From contig NZ_QXJM01000030.1 of NCBI RefSeq assembly GCF_003570905.1, positions 94,064 to 158,063 on the forward strand: 64,000 nucleotides of DNA, in the 5' to 3' direction. Positions within the stretch are counted from its first letter, which is position 1. The number at the start of each line of letters is the position of its first letter. A program made the translations under genes and the position numbers. This document shows, one piece after another, positions 45,654 to 56,493 of the stretch. The notes under the pieces are model-generated. The model was not told the origin of the DNA. It worked only from the letters and a program-made list of their open reading frames with translations, and ran no database searches. The stretch is from Cohnella faecalis. Lineage in GTDB: Bacteria > Bacillota > Bacilli > Paenibacillales > Paenibacillaceae.

Positions 45654-46437
45654 CTACTCGAAACGCCTAATTGGCTGGTTCCTTACGTAAACATGCTTGA
45701 TCTTCGAATCGCCGGATTCCCGTTCTTCGATTTCAAATTGCTTCAAGCTTTTAATAAGCGGCGTAAGCTTGGCGAAGCCGAAGTTGCGCGGATCGAAGTC
45801 GGGCTTCTTCTTCAAGATCAGGTTGCCGACGACCGCAAGGAAAGCCCAGCCGTTCTCGTCGTCCACGTCATTGATAGAAGCCGAGATCAGGCCGATGATT
45901 TCGTCTCCGACAGGAAGCGTCCCGTGCTTGTGCTCCTTGACTGCGACATTCTCTTTTTTCGCTTCACTGCCTGCGTCGGAGGATGCTTTTCGATCCGGGT
46001 TATGGATGATTTCAATATAAGTGAATTTGTCGCAAGCGGCGATGAACGGATTGGGGGTCTTCCTCTCGCCGAACCCGAACACCTTCATTCCCGCTTCGCG
46101 GAGACGGGTGACGAGTCTCGTAAAATCGCTGTCGCTGGAAATGATGCAAAACCCTTCGACTTTCTCGAATAAAGAATGTCCATCGCATCGATGATCATCG
46201 CCGAATCGGTCGAGTTTTTCCCCGTGGTATAGCCGTATTGCTGGATAGGAGTTATGGCGTTCTCCAGCAGGACGCTTTTCCAGCCGGCCGCCGTCGGTGC
46301 CGTCCAATCCGCGTAAATCCGCTTGATCGTCGGGTTCCGTGCTTGGCGATTTCCTCCATGATTCCTTTGATGTTCTTATAAGGAACGTTATCGGCGTCAA
46401 TGAGTACCGCAAGCCTTCGTTCATCGATGGTAGACAT
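45654..46437 (-). pseudogene. NYN-LOTUS gene, inverted copy, frameshifted
   Basis: Reverse copy of 39011-39796, two bases shorter overall. One shift is in Gly-Thr-Pro-Thr-Ile-Lys near 46330 and one before Glu-Lys-Val-Glu-Gly near 46168. The C-terminal half is identical to the reference. Confidence 0.88.
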
Positions 46438-46621
46438 GAATCCATTCCTTTCGTCGGGTTGTCCTCTTCGTGCAGAGTTCATATAGGTTGAGGTAATTTC
46501 TCCATAGTAAAGCATTCGGCATCCGAAAGCATCTTCCTTCCGACTCATGTCGGGAAAGTTGCTTTGGCTTGCGCAAAAAAGAGCCCTTCATCCGATACGG
46601 GACGAAAGGCTCTTTCTTTCG

Positions 46622-47187
46622 TTAGCTTTTTAGCACATCGTGATCGACGTACGGGTGCCGTTGAGCTCGCTGATGACATTGATAGCCACCTTCGCCCCGT
46701 CCCCGGCCGTAATGATCGTATGCACGCGCTGACGCATTGCCGCCGTGCTCCCGCCGCCAGAAACATAGGGGGTGTCCGAGCTCGTCTTGCACCTTCGGTC
46801 GCATGACGTCGCGTCTTGAAATGCGAGCTCGGTGCCCGGCTTGGTCGATATGTCGCTCGCGTTCCCGCAAATCCGCGAATTACGCCTCCGTTGCGAGATG
46901 ACGTGAGCGCCTCGAGGAGCTATTCCGTTCGATCTTCACGACAGCCTCTCCGGCGATCAGCTTCGTCGCTGTCCGCAACGATTCAGCCCTGAAATTTGGC
47001 GGCTTGTCTTTTGCCGATTTCACAGGTCGGGGCGCTGATTTCTCTACTCCATAGTGATTCAACAGCCACGCGCGCTTCGTCATGCTCTTGATCGCTGTAT
47101 GAGCAGCGTCGACTTGCCCGCCTGGCCTGACAATTGCGGCGCTGGCCCCGGCCGGACTGCGCTCCGACTAATAGCTACGTCATGCAT
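46622..47187 (-). pseudogene. Flavoprotein gene, heavily damaged inverted copy
   Basis: Reverse copy of 38263-38826. Recognisable pieces such as Met-Thr-Lys-Arg-Ala-Trp-Leu-Leu-Asn-His-Tyr-Gly remain between dense insertions, deletions and substitutions. Confidence 0.85.
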
Positions 47188-47296
47188 GTACTCATCCCAG
47201 AAAGTTTGGCATACTTCATTTTATATACTTATCCTCAATTGAAATTTTCAAAAATAAACCGGCGGAGCTCCGCTCTGCCGCCGTTTTTTTATTCGC

Positions 47297-47487
47297 TGGC
47301 CGCCTTGCTTGAAGCCGCCACCGGCAACACGTCTGCGTTATTCGTAGCTTGCCCCTACTTGCACAGCCAGAGATCCCATGTTGGCGACGTCAAGGTTCAT
47401 CGATCCATACCGGCTGACCGTCATCCAGCTGCACAGAGATAGGTGCTCCTCGGATTCGTATATTTCCCTGGCGCGTTCGGCTTGCAT
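47297..47487 (-). pseudogene. Spore-protein gene, damaged inverted copy
   Basis: Reverse copy of 37962-38153 with multiple indels. The ends of the gene and of its terminator can still be aligned. Confidence 0.75.
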
Positions 47488-47661
47488 GGGATTGTCGCTC
47501 ATGTAATCCTAGAGAATTTGGTAATTAGCGCCGTTGTGAATCGTAAACCTGCCGCCGCCGAGTCTTCGTATAATTCATCTCGATGATTCCATCATAGGCG
47601 TCTTTTCCTTCGTGATTTCGCATCGGCGAAAACCGGCTGCACGTTTCCTGCTCGCGTCCAT
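47484..47661 (-). pseudogene. Small acidic protein gene, damaged inverted copy
   Basis: Reverse copy of 37783-37965, several bases shorter, with no open frame through it. Confidence 0.72.
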
Positions 47662-47817
47662 TATTGCATATGCTCCTTCAGCTGTTTTGGCGTTGGATAA
47701 CCTCAAACTAATATGCCGCGGCGATTGATTTTGCATCGGATGGGGCACCCTTTTGACAATGCAAGCGGAACCATACAGGAGCTGCCCAATAGCTTATCGT
47801 GAAGGAGAGCGGTTCTT

Positions 47818-48875
47818 ATGAACCGCTGGAAAGGCGCGATCATCTTCGGTCGTGTCACGTCCCGGTCAAAATGTTCACCCGCGACAGAGGAGAAAGCGTT
47901 TCATTCGCGCTACATTCACAAGAATGCGGCACCGAATCGCCCACGTCCGCACTTGCCCTCTTGCGACAAGCAGTGAGTGGGAAGAAATTTCGCCGGCACT
48001 ACGAGTATTAAAAAAGGGCGGTTTGTCTGTTGATTCCGAGGAAATTGGATGTCGATCAAGCCGGATACGTGGACGCGCACGATTCAATTCTTGGATTTTG
48101 TGACTTGACGGAACCGGATCCGCTATATTAACCAAGCCAGCGTAACTATTTCGCGATCAGAGCGGGGCTCCGGTGCATAACAGCCTGTCTCTTGAAGGCG
48201 ATGCGGCAAGTCCGGCAAGAATCGGCATTGCCAAGGTGGCGATGCGAAGCAGAGCGCTGCGCTACCGGCCCGTCGATAATGCATATGCATGGAAACGACA
48301 TTCCATACGAGATCCGGCGCTAGCGGTCAAGTGCCGAAATTTGCCCGAAAAGACGGCTGCATCAAGAACGGGAGCTAACGATGTGCCAAGATTGCTGATC
48401 GAGCAGCTTCCATTCCGTTGAGCCCGAAAAAATATACCGCCGATTACAGGTCCGGCTTTTGCTGAAGCAACCATTCAACGCAATGTGTCCGGAGAAGGGC
48501 GCCGAGTTCCACCGCTCCGGCCGCGGAAAGAGCGAACGTCAATCTGATCTGATGGCGGCGCTGCAAGGATCTGGAGCGTTAAGCCGGAGCGGCGGCGGCA
48601 GGTATGGCGGTCAAGCTTGACGGGAAAATCGGCCGCAAGTAAAGCAGCGCGAAAGCGACCGGCGCAAGTCGAAAGCGGGCAATCGGAGGATGACCTGTAG
48701 CGGTCGAGAACGCAAAACCAGCGACCTAAAACGTGAAAGTCTCGCCCCCACAATCGTTCCTGCCGCCAGCTCCGAAATCGAAGTTTCGCAGCCGATTCGT
48801 TGCCCGACACGCCGACCGGGATAAACCGCAACCCGCGGCACCGCAGCCGGAGAAAAAAAGGAGATTGCTCTTAAA
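47818..48875 (+). pseudogene. ku, heavily damaged inverted copy
   Basis: Reverse copy of 36542-37621, so it reads on the plus strand. Fragments such as Lys-Gly-Ala-Ile, Arg-Thr-Cys-Pro and Lys-Thr-Ala-Ala persist, but no frame holds for more than about 80 codons. Confidence 0.85.
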
Positions 48876-48885
48876 AGATTACTAG

Positions 48886-49817
48886 AAGGGCGAAGACTTT
48901 TTCGACGTTTTGTCGCTGGTTGCGTTCTCGACGCTAAGGGGCATCACTCCGATCCCCCGCTTCGCTTGCCGCCGGTCGCTTGTTTCCTCGCGCCTTGCTT
49001 ACTTGGGCCGATTTTTCCGTCAAAACTTGAACCGCCCCATACTGCGGCGCCCCGCCTCCCGCTAACCGCTCCAGACTCGTCAGCGCCATCAGATCGATGA
49101 CGTTCGTTCTTTTCCGCGGCGGACGGTGAACCAATAGGCGCCTTCTCACGGAACTTTGCGTTGAATGGCTTCGAGCAAAGCCGACCTGTAATTCGTCGGT
49201 ATAATTTTTCGCTCGAACGGAGTGAGAGCTGCTCGATCAGCATCTTGGCATCGTAGCTCCGTTTCGTTGATGAAGCCGTCTTTTCGGGCAAATTCGTCAC
49301 TTGACGAGCGCCCGATCTCGTCGGAAAATGCATCGCTCCATGAGATATGCAATTATCGACGGCCGGATAGCGGCAAGGCTGCTCTTGCTTCGGATGCCAC
49401 TTTGGGCATGCCGATCCTTCGTCCGGACTGCGCATCGTTCAAGCAGCAGGCTGTATGGCCCGAGCCGCCTGATCCGGGCGACAAGTAGTACGCCTTCTGT
49501 AATATAGCGGATGTTTCCGTCAATGTCGACAAAATCCAATTTGACTCGTGCGCGTCGTATCCGGCTTTTTGATCGCATCCAATTCCTCGGAATCGAACAG
49601 CACGAACGCCTTTTAGATACTCCGTAGCCCCGCGAAATATTCTCCCACTCACTTGCTTGTCGCACAAATGCAGGGCAATGCGGACGTTGCGATCGGGCGG
49701 TGCGCATCCTTGTGAAATTGTACGCAGATGAACGTCTTTTATCCTCTGCGCGGTGAACATTTTGACGGGACTGACGAGACCGAAAAGCTGATCGCGCCTT
49801 CCAGAACGTAAATGCAT
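48886..49817 (-). pseudogene. ku, damaged forward copy lacking its 3' end
   Basis: Forward copy of 36673-37621. It starts inside the Ku tail because the copy switches strand there, and it has an indel roughly every 20-30 bases. Short runs match Ku, such as Asn-Val-Ile-Asp-Leu-Met. Confidence 0.85.
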
Positions 49818-49984
49818 AAGAAACCGCTCTCCTTCACGATAAGCATTGGGCAAGCTCCGGTATGGTTCCGGCTGCATTTGTCCAAAGGGTGCCCCGCCAT
49901 CCCGTATGCAAAATCATCGCCGCGGCATAAATTGTTTGTAAGGTAATTCAACGCCAAAAACAGCGTGAAGGAGCATAATCCATT

Positions 49985-50331
49985 ATGACGCCGAAGAGAA
50001 GACGGTGCAGCGGTTCCGCCGATGCGAAGGCACGAAGAAAAGACGCTATGACATGGACAGTCGACGGAGATAACGAAGACTCGCGGCGGGCAGGTTACGA
50101 TCACAACAGGCTAATTACACGCGATCCTCGTACGGTTACATGAGGCGGACAATCATGCAAGCCGGGGAACCGCCAGGAATATACGAATCGAGAGCACCTA
50201 TCCGGAGCTGGATAAGGTCAGCCGGTATGGTCAGAACGTGACGTCGCAATGGGGTGCGCCGCGTGCAAGAGGGCAAAGCCTACGAATCGCAACGGTTGCG
50301 GTGGAGCGGCTTCAGAAGACGGCAGCATGAG
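49985..50331 (+). pseudogene. Small acidic and spore-protein genes, damaged forward copies
   Basis: Forward copy of 37783-38153 with frequent deletions; neither frame survives. The following terminator (AAACCGGCG, CGCCGGTT) is still visible at 50334-50368. Confidence 0.75.
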
Positions 50332-50434
50332 AAAAACCGGCGGAGAGCGGAGGCTCTTCGCCGGTTAATTTTTGAAACATTATTGGCTAAGTATAATATA
50401 AAATGAAGTCCAAATTTTTCTGGAGTGAGTACCG

Positions 50435-50983
50435 ATGCAGTGACGTAGCATTATCGGAAGCGGTCCGCGGTCAGCGCGCATTGTTCACGCAAGGCAGGGC
50501 AAGTCGACGCTGCTTCATCGACAGCGATCAACAGCATGACGAAGCGCGCGTGGTGTTTGAAATCACATGGGTATAAGAAATTCAGAGGCCCGACTTGTGG
50601 AAATGCAAAAACAAGCCGCCACAATCGGCGCTGAAATCGTTGCGACAAGCGACGAAGCTGATCGCCGGAGACACGGCTTCGTGACGATCGAGACGGAAAA
50701 GGCGCTCTTCCCGAGGCGACTCACGTCATCAATCGCAACGGGAGTATCGCGATTTGGGCGGAAGCGAGCGACATTCGGACGCAAGCCCGGCACGACTCGC
50801 CCAAGACGTCGTCGATGCGACGCCGGACGGCAAAGACGACCTCGACATGTCTGGGGCGGCGGGCACGCGCAAGGCGTCAGGGTGCAACGATATACGGCCC
50901 GGTACGGGGCGAAGTGCTATCAATGTCATTCACGAGCTCACGGCACCTCGGTAGAATCGATCACGATTTCTATAAAAAGCTAA
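50435..50983 (+). pseudogene. Flavoprotein gene, damaged forward copy
   Basis: Forward copy of 38263-38826. The start region and stop can be aligned, with many single-base changes between them. Confidence 0.85.
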
Positions 50984-51162
50984 CGAAAGAAGAGCCTTTC
51001 GTCCGTATCGGATGAAGGTCTTTTTTTTGCGCAAGCCAATCCTTTTCCGACATGAAGTCGGAAGGAAGATGCTTTCGGATGCCCGATGCTTACTATGGAG
51101 AAATTACCTCACCTTGATATGAATCTGCACGAAGAGGACAACCAGACGAAAAGGAATGGATC

Positions 51163-51941
51163 ATGTCTCCATCGAATGAACGAAGGCTTTGCGGTACTTC
51201 ATTGACGCGATACGTTCCTTATACGAGACATCAAAGGAATCATGAGGAAATCGCCAAGCACGGAACCCGACGATCAAGCGGATTTAAGCGGATTGACGGC
51301 ACACGACGGCGCCGGCTGGAAAACGTCTGCTGGAGAACGCATAACTCCTATCCAATTACGCTAACCACGGGAAAAACTCGACGATTTCGGGATGAATCAT
51401 GCGATGGCGATGGACATATCTGTTATTCGAGAAAGTCGAATGGTTTGCATCTTTTCCAGCGACAGCCGATTACGAGACTCGTACCCGTTCTCCGCCGAAG
51501 CGGGAATGAAGGTGGTCGGGTTCGGACGAGAGGACGAAGCCCATCCGTTCATCGCCGCTTGCGACAAATTCACTTATATGAAAATCATCCCATAACCCGG
51601 ATCGAAAAGCATCCTCCGACGCAGGCAGTGAAGCGAAAAAAGAGAATGTCGCAGTCAAGGAGCACAAGCACGGGACGCTTCCTGTCGGAGACGAAATCAT
51701 CGGCCTGATCTCGGCTTCTATCAATGACGTGGACGACGAGAACGGCTGGGCTTTCCTTGCGGTCGTCGGCAACCTGATCTTGAAGAAGAAGCCCGACTTC
51801 GATCCGCGCAACTTCGGCTTCGCCAAGCTTACGCCGCTTATTAAAAGCTTGAAGCAATTTGAAATCGAAGAACGGGAATCCGGCGATTCGAAGATCAAGC
51901 ATGTTTACGTAAGGAACCAGCCAATTAGGCGTTTCGAGTAG
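51163..51941 (+). pseudogene. NYN-LOTUS gene, forward copy, 5' half damaged
   Basis: Forward copy of 39011-39796. Up to about 51588 it is full of indels. From Pro-Asp-Arg-Lys-Ala-Ser onward it is identical to the reference. The abrupt change marks where polished sequence begins. Confidence 0.88.
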
Positions 51942-52117
51942 GATGTTGTCATTCGACAGGTTATCTCAAGGTCTTAGGACCTTTGAGGTAGCCTTTTTAG
52001 TTTATTTGCGTTTTATTTGTTAGTTTTATCCATTTTGTCATATGACATAAAAATGACAGCTATCACTATTCGTCAAGTTATTTATGGACTATATTTGCTA
52101 GTAGAAGGAGGGGTATT

Positions 52118-52258
52118 ATGCCTCATTTTTACTTCCGCGAAATATGGACGCCCATGAGACTGATCGGGATTAAGATATTCCAGGACGATCAAGGTAGTAT
52201 TTGGTACAAGCTATTCAACGGTCGAAGAAGACGAATTCGGAAAAGCTCCGTTTCGTAG
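52118..52258 (+). CDS. 46-residue small protein, forward copy
   Basis: An intact duplicate of 39973-40113, with the same ribosome site and palindrome at 52036-52047. Probably the same gene counted twice. Confidence 0.5.
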   Translation: MPHFYFREIWTPMRLIGIKIFQDDQGSIWYKLFNGRRRRIRKSSVS

Positions 52259-52393
52259 CTCCAACAATGACAGATCTAAGGGCCTATCGCACAGCGGTAG
52301 GTTTTTTGTATGATTCGAGGGAACAAATTTCGCAGCTTGCGATGCTATAATGGTGTTACTATGACTGACCGGGGAGTACCGGAAAGGGAGACG

Positions 52394-52912
52394 ATGCGAA
52401 TGGCTAATCAAATAAGCGGCGCTTCATCGCAGCCGCGATTCATGCGGAAAGAACGTTTTTTTCTGGTTGGGGCACAGCGGTACACGGACAACGGACAAGC
52501 GTCCATCGTTCAAGCATGGGACGAGCTGCTAGAGCGCCTCGACGAAATTCCGGATCGGAGCGAGCCGGCCGTCATGATCGGATTCGAGGATTATTCGCGG
52601 GGCTGCGAGCTCGTTCCCGGGCAAATGCCGAAGTTTCATTACATAGCGGCGGCGGAAGTGGATCGGATCACGGATGTGCCGGACGGGCTGTTCTCCAAGG
52701 AAGTTCAGGAGGCGGAGTATGCGGTATTCTCTCTGCGAGGGCCGTTGTCGAATATTTCCGGATTGTTCCGGTACATCTACGACGAATGGCTGCCTGCCTC
52801 CGAATATCGACTCGATCCGCAGATGATGGCGGATTTCGAATATTATCGGGAGCCGGTGAACGATCGGAACGACGCGCGCGTCGATATTTACATTCCAATC
52901 GTGCCCAAATAG
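52394..52912 (+). CDS. GyrI-like protein, forward copy
   Basis: Identical in protein sequence to 40250-40768. It lies upstream of the forward GH13 copy, as in the reference. Probably a duplicate made by the assembly. Confidence 0.6.
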   Translation: MRMANQISGASSQPRFMRKERFFLVGAQRYTDNGQASIVQAWDELLERLDEIPDRSEPAVMIGFEDYSRGCELVPGQMPKFHYIAAAEVDRITDVPDGLFSKEVQEAEYAVFSLRGPLSNISGLFRYIYDEWLPASEYRLDPQMMADFEYYREPVNDRNDARVDIYIPIVPK

Positions 52913-53009
52913 CGAAAATCAAGCAAACAAAATAGCCGGCTTCGAATGGAGCGCTCCTTTGCGAATGGCTCTTGACAAAGCGGCCAGGGGCGAATACATT
53001 TATTTTGAA

Positions 53010-53025
53010 ATGATAACGCAACCAT
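53010..53025. promoter_or_regulatory. LacI-type operator at the GH13 promoter, forward copy
   Basis: ATGATAACGCAACCAT after TTGACA-17-TACATT, as at 40866. In the presumed real genome this is the same site, lying 3.4 kb before the GH78 operator. Confidence 0.7.
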
Positions 53026-53092
53026 TCGGATGTTGATGAGTCAAGCTCGATTTTTATGAATGCGCTGCCATAACCGGTGAGAGGGGGGCTTT

Positions 53093-55299
53093 ATGGAGAA
53101 GGCCGTTACATTCGGCGACAGCCGATTAGTATACGATTCGGCATCCGGGTTGCCTTTGAGGTGGGAGAAGGAAGACGAAGCGCTAACCACGTTTGTTTTT
53201 CCCGAGCCCTTCGTCTCCCTCGAACTTAACGGAATCTCCGCCGCTAACGATGCCGAGCAAATGATTGCCATTCGTAACGTTATGCTGACGGGCGCAAGGT
53301 CGGAATTGATCCATGACGAGGTTAAGACCGTTTCGGAACGGGAAAAACGGCTCGTTATCCGGACGAAAATAGACGGTCATTGGGAATTGACGACAACGTT
53401 CCTCTATTGCGGAGATGCTTCCTTGGCCGTCAGCGTAGACGTAAAGACGACGAACGATTCGCGCAACCCTGTTTTGCGCGCCGTACGGCTGAATCTCGGA
53501 GGCTTCGGTTACCGCCGGCTTGACGAATGGGAGCTGCTCATGCCGGGATATATCCCGGAGCTTACCCTGCCTATCGATCTGCATCGCAAGCTGGACGGCT
53601 GCGAGGATCGGGCCGTGTTCGGAAGCCGCAAGAAGGATGAGCCGGGAAACGGCACTTCCATCATGGGCGTCTATCATGCCGAATCGGAATCGGCCATGTT
53701 GTCCTGGTGGATGAGCGACATGTTTCCTGCGGTATCGACGATGACGCTGATTAAAGAAGAGGAGCAGCTGCGCCGGAAAGCGTCGTCTATTGCCCGTGCG
53801 AGCTTGAACGCGGCGAGTCGATTTCCATAGGAACATTTTATATGTCCCGAATGAAGGGCAGCCGTCTTGACGCGCTGAGGAAGGCGGCCGACGCTTTTCG
53901 AATCTATGTAAGATCGGATTCGCAGGCATTGGCCGGGCAAAAAACGCTTAAAATATGCGAGCTCCATATCGGCGAGAAAATCGGACGAAAAACGTTCGAC
54001 GATTACGACCAAATAGCGAAAAAACTCTCATACTTAAAAAGCCTCGGATTCAACGCGATACAGATTATGCCCTCTTTTCCTTTTCCGTCCTACTCCGTAT
54101 ACGACTATTTCAACCTCGACAAGACGTACGGCAGCGAGCGGGGATTGAAAAATCTCGTTCGAACAGCAAAAAGACTAGGCTTGAAGGTCATAATCGATAT
54201 GGTGCTGCATGGTCCTTTGGAGAAGGAGCCGGCAAGCTGGCGCATGCCTCCGGGCGAATACGAATTCGATTCGCCGTATTTAACCGATCGAACGGGATGG
54301 TTTTCCCGTCATGAGTCCGGCGATTACGCCAGGACGTATACGCGATCGTTCGATTTGGCGAATCCGGAGCTGCGTCGCCATATCTCCGAAGCGATCGCTT
54401 ACTATGCAGGGTCGGTCGGAATCGACGGCGTCCGGCTGGATGCCCAGACGTGGAATTTCTTCCCGAATTGGCGGCCCGAAGGCGGCAGAAAGCCTTATGA
54501 ATCCATCTATGCCGGGTTTCGGATGATGGAGGAAATTCGTAAGGAAGCGAAGCGGCATTATCCCGATCTGATCTTCTACACGGAAGGGATGGGCCCTCTT
54601 GCGGCAAAGTACCACGAGTTTCGCTACAACTACGATTTTCATTGGATATACCCGGCATTATCGCCTGTCCGGGACGAACGGGGAATGTCGACGATGTTCT
54701 GGAACCCGGCATCGGAAAATACGCTGAGCTGGAGCGATCTGGCGCAATGGCTGGAAGAGCAAAGGACGACCGTCCCACCGGGACTAACCATCGTTCATCA
54801 AACCGATTCCCACGATTCCCACGAATGGGCCGCTTTTTGGCAGGGACAATTCCATCGGGAAGCTTTCGGACCTCGTCTGCACCGGGTACACGCGGCGTTG
54901 GCTTTGTTCATGGACGGCGGCTTTATGTCTTTTTACGGCGCGGAGCTCGGCAACGAGGCCTTCTATGCCCGGCTGTTGCCAATGAAGGATCTGCCGTTGT
55001 TCTCGCAAGGAAAATGCAGTTATACGGATGCCTGGACGAACGATACGAAAGTGTTCTGCGTGGCCTGGACGAAAGGGAGCGAATGGGCGGTCGTTATCGG
55101 CAATCTGGAGGATCGGGAGAAGGAGGTGGAGGTCGTCTTTTTTCCGGAATCGGATATCGCCTTGAAGGCACGGGGAAGCGATCCGCAACTTCTCGATTTG
55201 GCGGGGGACGGGAAGCTCTCGGGTGCAGCCGAGGACGGCCGCATCGGGCTTTTCATGGCTCCTTGCGGTGTACTTGTTTTGTCGAATACGATAGAATGA
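53093..55299 (+). pseudogene. GH13-type alpha-glycosidase, copy with complete 3' end, one frameshift
   Basis: Same gene as 40949-42760 and the only copy with its true 3' end. A single G is missing near 53776 (CGCCGGAAAG against CGCCGGGAAAG at 41627), splitting it into 53093-53830 and 53842-55299. With that base restored it is about 735 residues. It includes region IV, Asp-Ser-His-Asp-Ser-His-Glu-Trp, and a C-terminal beta domain with Val-Val-Ile-Gly-Asn-Leu. No signal peptide is seen, so it acts in the cytoplasm on imported oligosaccharide. It is followed after 53 bases by a LacI regulator. Confidence 0.87.
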
Positions 55300-55352
55300 T
55301 CCATTAATAGAAGCTTATTCCGTCATTTCATTCCGATACGAGGTACAAACAG

Positions 55353-56387
55353 ATGGCTACGATGAAGGACGTCGCGAAAAAAGCGGGGGTAGCCCCGATT
55401 ACAGTGTCGCGCGTATTGAACAATCCCGGCTCGGTTGCTTCCGCTACTAAGAAAAAAGTAATGAAGGCGATCGAGGAGCTGAACTTCAAGCCGAATCAAA
55501 TAGCCCGCAGCATGATTACGCGCCGTACGAACACGATCGGGATGCTTCTGTCGAACATTACGAATCCGTATTTTCCGGAAGTGCTTCTGGGGCTTGAGGT
55601 GACGGCAAGAAGCCAAGGGAAAAATTTGATCATATGCAACGCCATCGATTACGAGAATACTCTTCGAAGCCTCGATGTTCTGCTCGAAAAACGCGTGGAC
55701 GGCATCATCGTCGCGCCAATTGAATTTCCGTCCGTCGAGTCGCAGAAGGAGTTCTATTCCTATCTCGAAAGCTTGAGCTCCAAGCTGTCCGATCAGAGCA
55801 TTCCCGTCGTGTTCATTAACAACGACCTGCAGGAAACGTCCCTGTCTTGCGTTTCCATCGACAACTATTTGAGCGCACGGCTGGCTATGGAGCATCTGCT
55901 GGCGTTGGGACATAAGCGCATTGCCCACTTAACGGTCGAAAGGGACGTCAAAGTATGGATCGAGCGGCTAAGGGGCTATAAAGACATGCTTGCAAGCAGC
56001 GGCATTGCGATCGACAGCTCGCTTATCGCGATGGGCAGCGAGGATGTCGAGTCCGCGGAGCGGGCGGCGCTGGAATTGCTCAAGCGGAAGGAGCGTCCTA
56101 CCGCTGTTTTCGCCGCGAACGATACGCTCGCCATCGGGGTCATCCATGCGGCGAACAGACTGGGGCTGAACGTGCCGAGGGATCTTTCCGTTATCGGTAT
56201 CGACGGAACTCCGTTAGGGCTTTACATTTATCCAAAGCTGACGAGCGTCTCGCATCCGCGCTTCCAGATCGGGGAAGTCTCGGTCAAGCTTATTATCGAT
56301 AAAATCAACGGAGACACCTCGAATTTCAACGTCACGCTGAAGCCGGAATTGCTTGCAAGAGATAGCACGGGGCCTGTCGGCGAATGA
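55353..56387 (+). CDS. LacI-family transcriptional regulator
   Basis: A 344-residue repressor. The helix-turn-helix is at residues about 4-25 (Lys-Asp-Val-Ala-Lys-Lys-Ala-Gly-Val, then Thr-Val-Ser-Arg-Val-Leu-Asn), with the hinge helix near 50. A periplasmic-binding-like sugar domain follows, with Asn-Pro-Tyr-Phe-Pro-Glu, Val-Asp-Gly-Ile-Ile-Val-Ala-Pro, Ala-Ala-Asn-Asp-Thr-Leu-Ala, and Gly-Ile-Asp-Gly-Thr-Pro-Leu. It lies between the GH13 and GH78 genes, each of which carries a matching operator, so it is the likely local repressor. Its inducer is probably a breakdown sugar. A broken inverted copy is at 61379-62399. Confidence 0.94.
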   Translation: MATMKDVAKKAGVAPITVSRVLNNPGSVASATKKKVMKAIEELNFKPNQIARSMITRRTNTIGMLLSNITNPYFPEVLLGLEVTARSQGKNLIICNAIDYENTLRSLDVLLEKRVDGIIVAPIEFPSVESQKEFYSYLESLSSKLSDQSIPVVFINNDLQETSLSCVSIDNYLSARLAMEHLLALGHKRIAHLTVERDVKVWIERLRGYKDMLASSGIAIDSSLIAMGSEDVESAERAALELLKRKERPTAVFAANDTLAIGVIHAANRLGLNVPRDLSVIGIDGTPLGLYIYPKLTSVSHPRFQIGEVSVKLIIDKINGDTSNFNVTLKPELLARDSTGPVGE

Positions 56388-56431
56388 AGGGTACGGGCAC
56401 ACTCGCCGGTTGATCCGTTTTTTGTTCTTGA

Positions 56432-56447
56432 ATGGTAACGATACCAT
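56432..56447. promoter_or_regulatory. LacI-type operator before the GH78 gene
   Basis: ATGGTAACGATACCAT, a near-perfect palindrome with arms ATGGTA and TACCAT, between the repressor gene and the GH78 start. No clear -35/-10 pair could be placed around it. The inverted copy is at 61319-61334. Confidence 0.8.
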
Positions 56448-56493
56448 AAAAGTGATCATATAACGTGATAAGCAAACCGGTCAGGAGGTTCTT

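Larger units (their letters stand above)
42761..48884. repeat. Right arm of the inverted repeat (probable fold-back artefact)
   Basis: It begins GTCCCTGCC, the reverse complement of GGCAGGGAC ending at 42703, and can be followed backward gene by gene to the reverse complement of TAGTAATCA at about 36531. Single-base deletions are occasional up to about 46600 and very frequent from 46620 on. A real ancient duplication would show substitutions, not mostly indels. Confidence 0.93.
48886..54905. repeat. Third, forward copy of 36673-42760
   Basis: It begins AGGGCGAAGAC, matching AGGGCGAGAC at 36673, one base after the inverted copy stops. It is full of indels to about 51590, then almost identical to 39430-42760 at a constant offset of 12144-12145. 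It runs on without a join into unique sequence after 54905. Confidence 0.92.

Noticed and set aside
48511..50800. Numerous 60-170 codon frames in 46.6-51.6 kb as novel genes
   Set aside because: All align to known neighbouring genes read through indels; none is independent.
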